A stretch of DNA of 64,000 nt from Marthasterias glacialis (GCA_911728455.2 OU452240.1:8389352-8453351); one strand, 5' to 3'; shown: positions 25,501 to 33,205, counted from the first letter of the stretch. Notes: generated by a model not told the origin, from the sequence alone. Numbers and translations: made by a program.

Positions 25501-27022
25501 GACTCATCCCTATCCATAACCAGTCACATTAACACAATCTAAAGAAGTGTAAATTTCCATATTGGCAATTTGTGGCGTATTCACTGGTTCCTTACTCAGG
25601 ATGCATGTCATAGCGCTGTCGGATCAATTATTCTCTCACACATTGACTATGCCAACTCATTGACTCTGCCAACTCATTGTTGTACGGTGCCAGGTATGTT
25701 GGTCTTAGACGTGTACAGCGCCTTTTACATTAAGCTGTGCGTCTTGTTTTTGCAAGCGCCAAAAACCAATTCTCATCAGCTCAATTACTGCGCTCACATC
25801 ACTGGCTCCCTGTCAAATGAAAAATCATGTTAAACATTCTTCTGTTTGTATATCAGTCTATCCATAGCCAATCACCAAGTTACATATTTTACAACCTCAC
25901 ATTGTACAATACTGATGGACTTTGAGGCTGCTTCTTCTGATGTCACCTGGCTGGTTCCACTCTCTATCAGGAAGGCCGGTGACAGTTCATTCTTTAATGT
26001 TGCCCCTAAATTGTGGAACATGCTGCCGGGGCTATCAGGGAAGCGTTGTTAACTGTCACCTTCAAGCCCCTACTCAAAACACATCTTTGTGGAGAGCGCC
26101 ATCAATGCCTGGTATTATTATTGTCCAAGAAGATTGTCTTTCCTAAATGAAAAAAAATAACAAAAATTATTGTTCAACTGTTTCAGCAGTTTTCAGAGGT
26201 TGTCTGATGTTTGTATTATTGCATTGTTTCTCATTACAGCATAGCTGCAATCCCAACTTGTTTGTACAGAGTGTATTTGTGGACTCTCATGATCTTCGCT
26301 TCCCATGGGTTGCATTCTTTGCAAAAAGGTCAAGTATATTTTCATGTTAAATTAAATATTGAATCTATGTTTAATCAGGACCCATACATATAGTTTGAAA
26401 CAACCACGTACATGAATTTACAGGTGTCATCAACATGTGTTCATTATGTGTTCAATAATTCATTGTTTTTTTCAAACATTTGTAATAATTTATTTGCAAA
26501 GTCAATCACTGGTGGACAAAAAATAAAAATGTTCATGTATGTCCCCTGCTGGTACCCATGCTATAACTGACTAGTCTTTCGAGTTTGAAACCAGTGTAAT
26601 CAAAGATTTAACATTAAACCATTTCAACTTAGAAATTGTTATGAGAGTTTGTTCTGGGTAAACCCTACATCCATTTCCATATTGAGACAAATAAACATGT
26701 GTGAGAAAATACTTCCTTTTCATGAAAACAAATTTTTTTTTTAACTTGTTGAAACTTTGTGTGTATGTGTGCAAGTCCACAGAATGTCTCAAGATCCCAC
26801 ATTGTGTAGACTCCTTTATTTTTAGGGTGCACCTGTAGCTTGATTATGATGAGGGTTTTGCCCAAGGTATCGTGTGCTATAACTTCATGGATTATTTGTT
26901 ACAGATATGTGCGAGCTGGAACTGAGCTGACATGGGATTATAATTACGATGTTGGTAGTGTACCTGGTAAATCTTTGATATGCCTGTGTGGTTCAGCAGA
27001 ATGCAGAGGAAGGTTACTATGA
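1466..27022 (+). CDS. SETDB1: Histone-lysine N-methyltransferase SETDB1-like (eggless/ESET family), 3' part of gene
   Basis: SETDB1 proteins trimethylate histone H3 lysine 9 in the nucleus to build heterochromatin and silence transposons. Exons with consistent phases and GT-AG borders: 3777-3961, 4108-4135, 4525-4673, 4933-5064, 6046-6170, 12973-13077, 13681-13823, 14901-15009, 15353-15451, 17352-17453, 19094-19416, 20549-20680, 22201-22245, 23550-23659, 26240-26328, 26905-27022, plus candidate 1466-1588. From 3777 on they give 664 residues. Order: MBD-like domain (about 1-75), Cys-rich pre-SET (about 155-235), SET N-half with [10 protein letters not shown] and [11 protein letters not shown], an acidic/basic insert of about 270 residues, SET C-half with NHSCNPNLF and ELTWDYNY, and post-[13 protein letters not shown] ending in RGRLL. 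The split SET domain and the NYGY block inside the insert are family hallmarks, which argue for SETDB1 over other SET proteins. The triple-Tudor N-terminus is not in the window. All catalytic motifs are intact, so it looks functional. Confidence 0.95.
1698..1960 (-). mobile_element. CR1-like LINE reverse transcriptase fragment
   Basis: The minus strand reads [37 protein letters not shown] and [20 protein letters not shown]. These are reverse transcriptase blocks 1-2 of CR1/L2-type LINEs (YRPVSNLxFIxKVIEK, [15 protein letters not shown]). It is a truncated fragment in a SETDB1 intron, nearly identical to a stretch at 24674-24880 in the opposite orientation. Confidence 0.8.
1962..2235 (+). repeat. 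Dispersed repeat family A, copy 1
   Basis: The copy contains GGCGGAATTGCTGG, GATCGTCCGTTTTG and AACAATGGTGAAAGC blocks. The same order of blocks occurs at 61035-61430 (plus) and about 49340-49690 (minus). This copy lacks about 100 bp of the middle present in the others. No coding capacity is recognised. Confidence 0.75.
2785..3215 (+). repeat. Dispersed repeat family B, copy 1
   Basis: Diverged blocks are shared with 39025-39503, in order: ATAACCC.TGGAATTGG, GCAAAAGAGGCATCA, CTGTATGCAGTTT, AAAATACTTGCATTTT, GAGCCAATCAGCATTG and GAGGTATTGATA. It is probably a decayed non-autonomous DNA transposon in the intron before the MBD exon. Confidence 0.7.
3777..3961 (+). CDS. SETDB1: SETDB1 exon, MBD-like domain start
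   Basis: The acceptor TCTTATAG precedes codons for [26 protein letters not shown] and [12 protein letters not shown]. These correspond to the SETDB1 block that opens the methyl-CpG-binding-like domain (HVCSYTC.., H.IYKTPCG in vertebrates). The donor is GTAGGT and the exon ends in phase 0. Confidence 0.93.
4108..4135 (+). CDS. SETDB1: SETDB1 micro-exon, MBD-like domain
   Basis: A 28-nt exon between CCTTTCAG and GTGAGT encodes RDMGEVDRY and joins in phase 1 to the next exon to give RYLTET. This matches the vertebrate R.M.EIERYL.ET block. It is too short to find by ORF length alone. Confidence 0.88.
4525..4673 (+). CDS. SETDB1: SETDB1 exon, end of MBD-like domain
   Basis: The acceptor TTTGTAG and donor GTATGT bound codons for [21 protein letters not shown] and AEPVPVS. 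These align with the vertebrate FCLDPYV, Y.LDI..GKE and VPLS segment between the MBD and pre-SET domains. Confidence 0.93.
4933..5064 (+). CDS. SETDB1: SETDB1 exon, pre-SET part 1
   Basis: Codons for [20 protein letters not shown] and [12 protein letters not shown] begin the zinc-binding pre-SET cysteine cluster. The exon starts after TTAAAG, ends at GTAAGT and is phase 0 at both ends. Confidence 0.94.
5115..5257. repeat. Long perfect-type hairpin (foldback MITE)
   Basis: Arms of roughly 65 bp start CAATTGTTGTCTGCTGTGAT and pair with the end ACAGCAGACAACAATTG. The centre is CACCCGAGGCGAAGCCGAG. The GC-rich core contrasts with AT-rich flanks. It lies in SETDB1 intron 4933-exon/6046-exon, just after the donor. 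Confidence 0.8.
5832..5963. mobile_element. MITE family C, copy 1
   Basis: A 132-bp element has inverted ends CAGGCATGCAAC / GTTGCATGCCTGT. The interior blocks GGATCAGCTGATTTCCTC and GAAAAACACTGTACAAAG are shared with 24888-25028. Flanking 5-mers ATTTA/GTTTA differ at one base. It is a non-autonomous DNA transposon of unknown superfamily. Confidence 0.8.
6046..6170 (+). CDS. SETDB1: SETDB1 exon, pre-SET part 2
   Basis: After ATTTTCAG the codons read [15 protein letters not shown] and [13 protein letters not shown]. The C-A-C pair continues the pre-SET zinc cluster. The donor is GTAAGT and the exon ends in phase 2. It precedes the 6.8-kb intron that holds the minisatellite and the nested transposons. 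Confidence 0.94.
6534..7566. repeat. 28-bp minisatellite, about 37 copies
   Basis: A tandem array has a 28-bp unit containing GTTGAGATCCAGACTGAGAC, with most variation in the 3-4 bases after GAGACCACA. The array has no stop codon on the minus strand in any frame, which creates long spurious reading frames of [12 protein letters not shown] type. It sits in SETDB1 intron 6171-12972. Confidence 0.95.
7999..8027. repeat. Poly-C tract
   Basis: This is a run of 29 consecutive C residues inside the Kolobok-like element. Its length in the assembly may be inexact. Confidence 0.95.
8140..8450 (+). other. Possible remnant reading frame in the Kolobok-like element
   Basis: Overlapping open frames are Lys-rich ([16 protein letters not shown]), then [20 protein letters not shown] in another frame. 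Composition is more coding-like and GC-richer than the flanks. I recognise no domain. It could be a decayed transposase start or chance. Confidence 0.2.
8484..8521. repeat. Short perfect hairpin
   Basis: GAGGTAGAAATTAG (8488-8501) pairs with CTAATTTCTACCTC (8503-8516) around one base, and CCATG flanks it on both sides. Confidence 0.7.
9256..12383 (-). mobile_element. Full-length non-LTR retrotransposon (Jockey/I-type LINE) with target-site duplication
   Basis: A 3,128-bp insertion is flanked by the identical 14-mer AACAAAAGGGTGAT at 9242-9255 and 12384-12397. It holds one long intact frame on the minus strand, a 5' leader of about 117 bp and a very short 3' end finishing in an (ATC)3 tail. 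The exact duplication and the unbroken frame indicate a recent insertion into the Harbinger-like MITE. Confidence 0.9.
9270..12266 (-). CDS. LINE endonuclease-reverse transcriptase polyprotein
   Basis: The first in-frame ATG after an upstream stop is at 12266, giving 998 residues. Domain order is AP-type endonuclease (about 22-245) with [25 protein letters not shown] and SQHRPI, then reverse transcriptase (about 435-720) with [62 protein letters not shown] and FIYADD. A C-terminal Cys/His cluster ([20 protein letters not shown]) follows. The protein nicks target DNA and copies its own RNA in the nucleus. Reverse transcriptase catalytic aspartates are present. The usual SDH of the endonuclease reads SQH. 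There is no separate gag-like ORF1. Clade is Jockey/I-like by eye; a narrower placement needs a tree. Confidence 0.93.
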   Translation of the reverse strand: MDPGADLQHQEADNVFLDIGPAVRILQLNIEGISAAKREILATICSTQKVDVICLQEVHAGADVPRSRLMITNYDLVAFAGHQQYGRATYVRSDIADAELLQSEELFDTIRVGSYKIVNVYKPPSIDWTNTDLPAHQHPAIYVGDFNSHHATWGYDKANSNGDWLMEWSSQLNLSLVIDLKQKRSFHSARWNRDYSPDLCWVTSNDGHPLQTSVKVLDDFPRSQHRPIVTHVGLRIPIIRSTQKPRWNFRKANWTKFSEQLEKSVVCIPSKDIPVTDAYSRFTKAIFKAAQANIPRGFRPSYIPCLDSECQQLLEEYTSSGDPDIADHLIECLDNARRLRWEDTTSALDLTHSSRKSWNLIRRLGSNQQSSNPTRPSVKPNAVASHLIKVGKAPTDKQVKRETTQEWRSFRKSPTEERTATTPTPITIEEVNTALKDLKCGKAPGYDNIHPEFLKHLGPAARNWLALFLSRVICEKHLPKIWRSAKVIAIPKSGKDLKLASSYRPISLLSMCYKLLERIILHRIKPAVEEVLHIEQAGFRSGRSTQDQVLALTTNIENGFQQCLKTGAVFLDLTAAYDTVWHKGLLVKISKVLPRWAVDTVELLLQQRRFRVHMGDTSSSWRMQKNGLPQGSVLAPILFNLYTNDLPGTICRKFIYADDICLAHQAEQFEDLNSTINEDIVKITEYCKRWRLQPSIAKTVSSVFHLHNARSSQELDIVLNRTRLRHDPRPTYLGVTLDRMLTFKSHLQKVAAKTRTRNNLIHMLAGTTWGANVKVLRSSALALCYSVAEYCAPVWRNSAHTSLVDVQLNNTMRTITGTVRCTKTHWLPVLSNIVPPDIRREAATSRLVHKIRANPELPLLSDIDVHPRPRLKSRNPIWTNLLDNSTTAEDLWRKRWDQTDVPHKFLVTDPNTQPPGMDLPRSQWSLLNRFRTDAGPCRSSLHKWGYAASPLCDCGELQTMHHMVVNCPLSCLDGGIAALHQAGDLAINWLTDCITRST
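12973..13077 (+). CDS. SETDB1: SETDB1 exon, pre-SET part 3
   Basis: Joining in phase 2 to the previous exon gives [20 protein letters not shown] and [16 protein letters not shown]. This supplies the last pre-SET cysteines (C, C, C, C) and the start of the SET fold. The donor is GTAGGA. Confidence 0.95.
13681..13823 (+). CDS. SETDB1: SETDB1 exon, N-terminal half of SET domain
   Basis: After TACTACAG the codons read [20 protein letters not shown] and [12 protein letters not shown]. The GWG motif belongs to the S-adenosylmethionine site of SET domains. The donor is GTGAGT and the exon ends in phase 1. Confidence 0.96.
13824..14900. other. SETDB1 intron, nothing recognised
   Basis: AT-rich sequence lies between donor GTGAGT and acceptor CTGCAG. 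I see no repeat pair or coding similarity in it. Confidence 0.6.
14901..15009 (+). CDS. SETDB1: SETDB1 exon, start of SET insert
   Basis: After CTGCAG the codons give [18 protein letters not shown] and a serine run. The VEN.KEGYESD block is shared with vertebrate SETDB1 and marks where the family-specific insert begins. Confidence 0.92.
15353..15451 (+). CDS. SETDB1: SETDB1 exon, acidic SET insert
   Basis: An acidic Asp/Ser-rich stretch ([18 protein letters not shown]) lies between TTTTTGTAG and GTAAGT, with phases matching both neighbours. It is probably disordered, as in this part of the family's SET insert. Confidence 0.85.
15894..16181. mobile_element. pogo/Tigger-like MITE
   Basis: A 288-bp element has ends CAGTCGACTCTCGTTAATAC and a right end whose complement is CAGCCGACTCTCGTTAAAAC, flanked by TA dinucleotides (15892-15893, 16182-16183). 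CAG ends, the TA duplication and the CTCGTTA terminal block fit pogo-type Tc1/mariner elements. No transposase is present. It lies in the SETDB1 intron 15452-17351. Confidence 0.8.
16883..17012. mobile_element. Foldback MITE with GGAGCCGGAAGTG arms
   Basis: Arms of about 55 bp run AATCCTGT..GTAAGTGATG..TTTTGGAGCCGGAAGTG and are repeated inverted at 16958-17012. The loop holds ATGTACATGTATG. Unknown family; intronic. Confidence 0.75.
17352..17453 (+). CDS. SETDB1: SETDB1 exon, basic part of SET insert
   Basis: Open codons ([20 protein letters not shown]) are bordered by ATAATAG and GTAAGA. The phase fits both sides: ct plus g, then tg plus g. The acceptor has a weak pyrimidine tract, so the support is mainly phase and openness. 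Confidence 0.7.
17454..19093. other. SETDB1 intron, nothing recognised
   Basis: AT-rich intronic sequence with a few short direct words. I see no coding similarity and no clear mobile element. Confidence 0.55.
19094..19416 (+). CDS. SETDB1: SETDB1 exon, longest exon of SET insert
   Basis: This 323-nt exon between GGTTACAG and GTAATG encodes [17 protein letters not shown] followed by a hydrophilic Lys/Ser-rich segment. The KVE.W motif resembles KVASW at the same place in vertebrate SETDB1. Confidence 0.88.
19417..20548. other. SETDB1 intron with uncharacterised open frames
   Basis: About 19550-20480 is somewhat richer in GC. On the minus strand it has two overlapping open frames ([29 protein letters not shown] and so on). 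I recognise no family, so this may be decayed mobile-element sequence. Confidence 0.3.
20549..20680 (+). CDS. SETDB1: SETDB1 exon, NYGY block of SET insert
   Basis: After TTTCCAG the codons give [12 protein letters not shown] and [15 protein letters not shown]. The NYGYN.SP.K block is shared with vertebrate SETDB1 and sits at the matching place in the insert. The donor is GTCAGT. Confidence 0.92.
20724..20907. mobile_element. GGGCCCAATTTCAT-type MITE
   Basis: Inverted ends GGGCCCAATTTCATA (left) and TATGCAATTGGGCCT (right) enclose TTAAGCA/TGCTT words and GGTTACCAGCC / GTAGCTGGTATCCTGCT. I know this type of short element as very common in echinoderm and other marine deuterostome genomes. About 184 bp, intronic. 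Confidence 0.75.
21097..21284. mobile_element. Long hairpin (foldback) element
   Basis: Arms of about 85 bp run from CACATATGGACTGGCA inward to GAGAGGGTCCTATTTCCC, meet at a centre reading CCCGAGGTCGAAGGCCGAGG, and are repeated inverted to TGCCAGTCCATATGTG. The core resembles that of the hairpin at 5115-5257. A further inverted pair TATAACACACCTC (21287-21299) / GAGGTGTGTTATA (about 21564) lies beside it. Confidence 0.75.
22110..22139. repeat. Short palindrome
   Basis: CAATCATATGAAC and GTTCATATGATTG pair around four bases, about 60 bp upstream of the short exon at 22201. Confidence 0.6.
22201..22245 (+). CDS. SETDB1: SETDB1 short exon in SET insert
   Basis: A 45-nt exon follows a long T-rich tract and CTACAG. 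It encodes [15 protein letters not shown] and ends at GTGAGT. It keeps phase 1 between its neighbours. Confidence 0.8.
22385..22418. repeat. 34-bp perfect palindrome
   Basis: The half-site ATTTGCACTACACTGTA is followed directly by its exact reverse complement. A 60-bp direct repeat starting AATCCAGCAGTTTTCATAGT follows at 22416-22475 and recurs at 22551-22614. Confidence 0.8.
22416..22614. repeat. 60-bp direct repeat pair
   Basis: Two nearly identical copies (22416-22475 and 22551-22614) share CAGCAGTTTTCATAGTTACA and AAGAATGTGTATTC, separated by about 75 bp. Confidence 0.75.
23550..23659 (+). CDS. SETDB1: SETDB1 exon, start of C-terminal SET half
   Basis: After GTTATAG the codons give [20 protein letters not shown] then LGRYLN, ending at GTAAGT. 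This corresponds to the vertebrate [16 protein letters not shown] block where the SET fold resumes. Confidence 0.95.
23880..26120 (+). pseudogene. Decayed CR1-like LINE in SETDB1 intron
   Basis: Order of remnants: endonuclease end ([13 protein letters not shown] type), reverse transcriptase [20 protein letters not shown] and [65 protein letters not shown], then a C-terminal [20 protein letters not shown] block typical of CR1/L2 elements. Many stops and frameshifts show that it is dead. A MITE interrupts it at 24888-25028. It lies between the two exons that build the NHSC motif. Confidence 0.85.
24888..25028. mobile_element. MITE family C, copy 2, inside a LINE
   Basis: The ends are CAGGCATGCAACTT / AAGTTGCATGCCTGT. 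The flanking 5-mer ACCAT is duplicated exactly at 24883-24887 and 25029-25033. Removing the element and one ACCAT restores the CCATTGATCATGG stretch of the LINE reading frame. The interior matches copy 1 at 5832-5963. Confidence 0.88.
26240..26328 (+). CDS. SETDB1: SETDB1 exon, NHSC catalytic motif
   Basis: After CATTACAG the codons give [20 protein letters not shown] and FPWVAFFAK. Joined to the preceding Asn this forms the NHSCxPN motif of the SET cofactor and catalytic site. The donor is GTCAAG. Confidence 0.96.
26905..27022 (+). CDS. SETDB1: SETDB1 terminal coding exon, SET end and post-SET
   Basis: After TGTTACAG the codons give [20 protein letters not shown] and [15 protein letters not shown], then TGA. 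The WDY motif and the CxCxxxxC post-SET zinc ligands are complete. An AATAAA lies at 27067-27072, only about 45 bp past the stop, and may be the poly(A) signal. Confidence 0.96.
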
Positions 27023-30000
27023 TTACACACCATTGACCATCTGCATATGAGCTACAGACAGCAACAAATAAATCAATCATTCCTACCAGAAGTAGTCAGG
27101 AATTCACAGAGATGGTACAGCTTTGGTTTTGGACCACAGTGAAAACAAACTAGTTTTGAAGATCTGAAAACTCTCTATTCAAAGCTTTCTTGAAACAGTT
27201 GATCATGGTTTGGAGAAGATGGAATAAAATGGGTTATACGTTTTATTGTATTTACAATACATTATAGTGTGCCTGCCAGAAGTACATAATTATGTACAAG
27301 TTTGTCTTAAAGAAATTAGCAATTCATGAGTAAATTGTAGTTTAAAAAAATAGATTGAAAGTTTTGTCACCATTTTCACAAAGTGACGAATTTGCCTCAC
27401 AGCCATTCCATATTTGTAGAAGATTGGTTTAAAATTGAATTATTTATTTTCTCCAGTAAACATAACTTTGGGAATTCGGGTCTTGGTAGTGTTTTGAACG
27501 TAAATTTGAACTGATGGAAAATGCTAGAAGTGGAAGCAAATAATGGACTGCTGGTCCATTACAGACCTGAGTACTTCATATTACAGCTCTCATGCTGGAG
27601 GCCTATTGTATAATAATTAATAGGCACTGGGATTAGCCTGGTACTTGTTAAATAATGCACTGAAATCATTATGTGGTGAGGGAGACCAATTTGCTGCAGA
27701 GAAAGTGTAGAAAACAATAAGAGCTTATTCCAGATTGGGATAATCATGCAGATTGAAGTTTGGTTCTTTATACAATGATTAGCTTTCCTGCTAAAGGGTA
27801 GTCAAGGAAAGTACTCAGTGGTGTCAATACACCCAGGGCACTCAGAAACAGCTTAGTGTAGCCATTTTACATGAAGCACTTGTTCCAATGTGGAGTGCTT
27901 TTGTCCACATTTAAGGGTCAGGCATGGAAACAGGAACTGCATAAAGATATTATCCTGTTGGGAAACAATAAGTCAATGGTTGCATGAGTCCAAAGCTATC
28001 ATACTGCTGTATCTTTTCTGACCACAATTTCCTCATTTATTTTCAAAAGGAAACTTTTTAGGGCTTAATGTGACATTGAGAATGACTTATAAGTCTTTGT
28101 TAGTCTTCCTAACACAAACCATGCTCAAAACATTCCTATGGACCTGTGATAACTCTAAAGTCAGTCTGTTCGAAATTGGCTTAGTTGGTGATGCAATTTT
28201 ATTACACCAACAAGTGTGTTGTGTTAAAAATATATATTCGTCAATTTTTTAATGTTAATCGTAACAGGGACAGCTTTTTCGTGCACCTACATGTCATTAT
28301 GGTTTTATGTTTGTGCCATGTTCAGTGATAAAATTGGAAATAATCTTATATTGTACAATTCAATCATAAAGAAGCATGCACATGTATTGTACTGCATTGA
28401 CCGACACTTTCAATAATGGCATGGCAGTTCAAAGGCTACAATGCAAGCAGGAATATGTTTCATAACTCCTGGCAAATTAGGAATGAAGAGTTAAGTTTAT
28501 TACATGGATAAATTAGTTTTTTGGGCATTTTGGCAATACACTCCATCATTTGTTGACCTCATTAATGTTTTGTTTTATGTTGTAAAGATTAGCAGCGCGA
28601 ATTTGTTTTGTTGTATGCTCATGTACATGTATATAGGCAGTGTTTTGTAATTTTGTAATGTTTTCAAGTCATATTAGAATTAACAACTTTTTAAAAAAGA
28701 AAACACCAGCAAATGTGTTGGACTTGCATGGTTGTGATTGGTCAATGCATTCAGGGATAGGGTTTAATGAATCGATCTATTAAAAGGAATGTTGCATCAA
28801 AATTGTCCGTTTGGAAATCATACTGAGTTGAGTTTAATCAAATTCTCTTAACATTTGTTCTGATCATGCATTTCATTTTCAGTTCATTTTGGAAAGAAAG
28901 ACATCCATAAAAATGAAAGACAATGGAAAAGAGGGAAAGAAGGGAAAAGGCATTGGAATATGTTCCAAACAAAATGACCGAATCATCTTTTTTATATTTT
29001 TAATGCCTACAATTTAAAAAGGTTATAGTTTTGTCACACAACTACAGTTTCTTGATGATGCAACAAGCTCCCAGTTAAGTCTGGTTTGTCAGAGCTAGTG
29101 AATCCTAACCTTATTAAACTAATGGTAAAAGACAACACACTCATTACATAACTCACAAATATATTAAACCACTTTCAATCATGGTAAAGAGCAAAGTCAA
29201 GGTGAATTTAATCGTCTCATTTATGTTTTTGTCGTAACTTACAATTACGTGTTATTTTTCATAATTGAATAAAATAAACATTTTCCTGTGCACCAAACTA
29301 AACAGGGTACGGATGCCTCATTGATGACATATTAGAGCTTACAAAAATGAGGAATATACAGGCATAACAGAGAGAACACACGGCCATGGGAATCTAGCAA
29401 AAGTACAACCAAAGTGAAATAATACTGTAATGTTTTATTACTTTGATTTAGTTTTTTTTTCATTCCCATGCGGAAATTAACTTTCTATAATGTTTAATGA
29501 ATGGTTGAGAAATTGCCAAACTTATCCCACACAATTTTCTTGAAATGCAACTTGACACGATAATTGTTTTTGACACAAAGATAGCTTTTCTTAGTCCTCC
29601 TGACAGGTTACAGGAAGATTAAACTCAGGCTACATGGAGTTAGCAGCCTTGACTGTGGCTTTGGCCATTGGCTTTGGCCATTGGCTTTGGCCATTGGCTT
29701 GCTGATGTAAAGTTTTAGAATTGACCATTTCAGTGATCTAGCCATAGCCGTTGTTTACAACTTGGTTAAAAAACAACTGTATACCAAAACAAGAAGATGA
29801 CCATTCTGGATCAAAGAAGCACATTATTAGAGGCTTACGATTTAATATTTCATGGATTATAGAAGGTACAGATGTCATCATTGATGAAAGTAATCTATAC
29901 AAAGAGGTTGAGAAAGATCTGAGAACTAAGTGGACCTCTAAACAAAGTAAAATCAGCTTTAGAATAAATTAATACATGCATATGTTTCAAATCTTGCTAG

Positions 30001-32150
30001 AGAATGTCATTCAGCCAGATCCTGCCAAAATTAAGGTGCTACATAAATGGATCTTGTAATTTAAAAACTTTATAAAATGACCACTGCTGGCCGATAGGTG
30101 ACCACTGGCCAAAATCTGTGTACACCCCCAAATGGCAACTTGAAAATTACGCTTTTAAAGATTTGTTATTCTTTTGGGTTCCTTTTCCTATTTTTATGTG
30201 ATTTTGGATCATTTTGAAATTAAGGTCTCGAAAAAGGTCTTGACCGAGACCGAGTCTTCAAAATCGAGACCTGGAAAACAGCTGAGACCTCAACAAATTG
30301 GGTTTTGACAGTGGCAACCAGACTTCTTCGGAGGGGGGGGGGCAAGACATAATTTGGGGGATGTTTAATGTATGAAACCATTCATTTGTGCATTTTTCAA
30401 TCTGAAGGGGGACAGACAAGGGTTCTGTACAGGAGGGGGGGGGCCCGTCATTACACCGCTGGGTCTCAAGCTCAAGACTTAAAACACTGATACAGTGTAC
30501 ATTTTTATAGAAAATGCAGGAATTCGACTAATGAATTACGGCAGTTTTTCTTTCACTGAAGACACTGTTGAGTGCACAACAACTAAAGTAATGTGTGACA
30601 GCGAAAGTTCTGGATTTGTCTTGACCCAAAGCATATGTTAAAGAAAATTTTCAGCCTAGGAAAAGTAATTTCATAACTTGATATACAAAAAAAGTCTAAA
30701 TATGCTTTGATTCAAGAAAAAAAAACAGTAACTGTCAGACATGGCTTTAAGAACTGAAGAAGCAAGCATAATGGTGAACCAGGCAACAACAAAATCAAAT
30801 CACTACATTAAACTTTTTTAATTCCTTGGATATATCTGACAATGACAATCAATTAGGGAACCTACAAGTTAAAATTTAAAAGCAGCTTCCGGGCATGAGG
30901 CTGAAGGTAAAAAGAAGGCTGCTGGAAAAATCAAGGTGTTTCAATCCCCCTTGACAGATGAGGAAGTTTCCAAGAATAGTAGAAAAAGACCTGTATATCA
31001 AGCAAATAGTTCCAAAAATTATAATAGGCAGTGAGGCCAAGGAAAGCTAAGAGTTTACTTGAACAAAAATAAACAGGAAATTATTTATGTGCAAACAGAT
31101 CGTTGGCTAACAATGGTTACTCTCTGTCAACCCTGCTAGTCAACCCTGCTAAAATGAAGAGCTTTGACAGCAGCACATTGCTGGGCTCAGTTATTTTTGT
31201 TCTGTGGAGTAGTCCCTCAGGAATGTGATTGGTATGTCATAGGCTACAAGATGTATGGTCTTGAAAAAACATTCTGCCTTAACATTGATGAAAGCAATAT
31301 CAGCAACAACAAGAGTATTGGCAGTGTTGGTGAGCTGCAACTCTGCTAATGCCAGGGTCAAAGAATGGTCTTGAGATCAGGCAAGACAAACATTCCAACT
31401 TCCGGATATTGATGGAGGCATATGTCATTACATTCACAATGCGAACAAGAAGGTTATTGAGCCTTTTGAGTTGTTCAATGACCATCAATGGTCAGTTGAT
31501 TTGAGAGAGTTGGTTCAGGAAGTTTGTGTATTTCTGAACATTTTCTTCACTGTCCCATGGGGGTTTATTTAGCCATTGATGGCTCTCTTGCTACCATTGC
31601 TCAATTTCTACACTTGGTTTATGGGATGCTTATTAGGTATTCTATTATGGCTTCATAACAAAGGGAGACAGAGCAGTATTTCACAGAGAGATTATCTCTA
31701 TTCACCAAAAACATGATGCACAGGAAATGCCCAGGCAGATGTGGAAACTGAATGGTTCAAAGAAGATGACTGATGATGGGAAGCAAACAAAAAATATATC
31801 ATTTCCAAAGTACTATTACAGGCAAAGAAGACTCTTCCATTCTTGGCTTTTACCAGGCAGTCCTTCCCTTTTGAAGAGCTACTGTTGCCCTTTTCCAGTT
31901 AAAGCAACCAATGGTGAACATCCTAGCAGCCCAACAAGAACAGCTCTTCAGAGACTTGCTATTACATAAAGCATGAAGAAATTATAACCAAGACACTATG
32001 TGAACTGATAATGCCCCTATTTACAGATGTTGGTCAATTAAAGAAATCTTTGTCGGGAACAGGGCTAGAGAGAATATGAAAATTATGAATAGTGCTGACT
32101 CCATCATAATAAACAGTATTCAAAGTGTGTCAAAAATGTACAGGAAGTTA
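27023..32150. other. Intergenic/3' UTR region downstream of SETDB1
   Basis: Contains candidate poly(A) signals just after the stop, a 15-bp tandem repeat (about 29662-29700) and poly-G tracts near 30337 and 30434. No convincing gene is seen. Small open frames near 29751, 31164 and 31727 show no recognisable family. Confidence 0.5.
29660..29701. repeat. 15-bp tandem repeat, three copies
   Basis: TGGCTTTGGCCAT is repeated with a 15-bp period, unit GGCTTTGGCCATTGG. Confidence 0.85.
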
Positions 32151-32154
32151 TTTA

Positions 32155-33205
32155 CTCGGTGGATCAAAAAGCTCTGTGGAAGACATTGGAAGCAATTTTC
32201 CCCCTTTTCTGCTCCACCTGATCCAGGACTTGCACAAGGACAGCCAGTCGGCAGTACGTATTGGAACGACATGTCCAACCCCTTCACCACCACTTCAGGA
32301 GTGCGTCAGGGTTGCATCCTGTCCCCAGATTTATTCTGCTGTGCCATAGACTGGATCTTAAACCACTGTCAGGCAGACTTCGGATTAGCAGTTGGGAAAA
32401 TGTCCTTCACAGACCTGGACTATGCCGATGATGCAGACCAATGGCCAACCTCACTTCAAAGGTTCGCAGAAGAAGCTGGGACAATGGGGATGCATATATC
32501 ATGGACAAAAACCAAGATCCAAAACTGCACTGGCATCGGTCCACCACTCACCCCAATCACTGTTATGGGTCAGTCTGTCGAGGTCACAAAGAATTTCAGA
32601 CACTCTTATGTGACATTGACTCCTCAGGTTACTCCTCCCCTGACATCCTCTGACGCACAGGTCTCGCTGCATCAACCATCGGCCAACTAGACCGTGTATG
32701 GCGGAACAAACGCCTCCACCTCACAACAAAGCTGAGGATCTACTCAACATGCATTCTTCCGGTGCTACTCTATGGGTCAGAGATATGGACACTCCTGAAG
32801 GAGGATGGACGAAGGCTTCAAGCTTTCCACATGAGATGCCAACGGCGCATCCTTGGAATCCGATGGTCGGACTATGTAAACAAATGAAACCATCTCAGAA
32901 ACCACAGGTCTCGAGGACATCCGGGTCACCATCTCACGGAGACGCCACTCCCTCTTTGGACATGTCCGATAACTCCCACAGAGAACCCCTGCACACATAC
33001 CCCTAAAATGTGTGTTGATACATGCGAGGGAGCCCGACCTGGCTTGGCAAGGAGGAGGCCAAGAGGACGCCCCCCGAATTACATGGTTACAACAGCTAGA
33101 GGCAGACCAAGAAACACATGCTCTACAACTGTGGTAGTCTGCCTCCAATCGCTTGGACTGGGTGGCTCGACGCCCTCTGCTGGATATGGAGAATGATGAT
33201 GATGA
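32155..33205 (+). pseudogene. Non-LTR retrotransposon remnant, 3' part
   Basis: Across shifting frames one reads QALWKTLEAI, LIQDLHKDSQSAVRIG, TTTSGVRQGCILSPDLFCCA, SFTDLDYADDAD and later a C-terminal region ending in a DWVARRPLLD-like segment. It finishes in a GATGATGATGA tail at about 33194-33204. Reverse transcriptase blocks RQGC and YADD are clear. Frameshifts show that it is dead. It differs in sequence from the LINE at 9256-12383 and from the CR1-like copies. Confidence 0.8.

Noticed and set aside
29751..29972. 73-codon hydrophilic frame in the intergenic region
   Set aside because: No domain, no splice or promoter context; length is within chance for this AT content.
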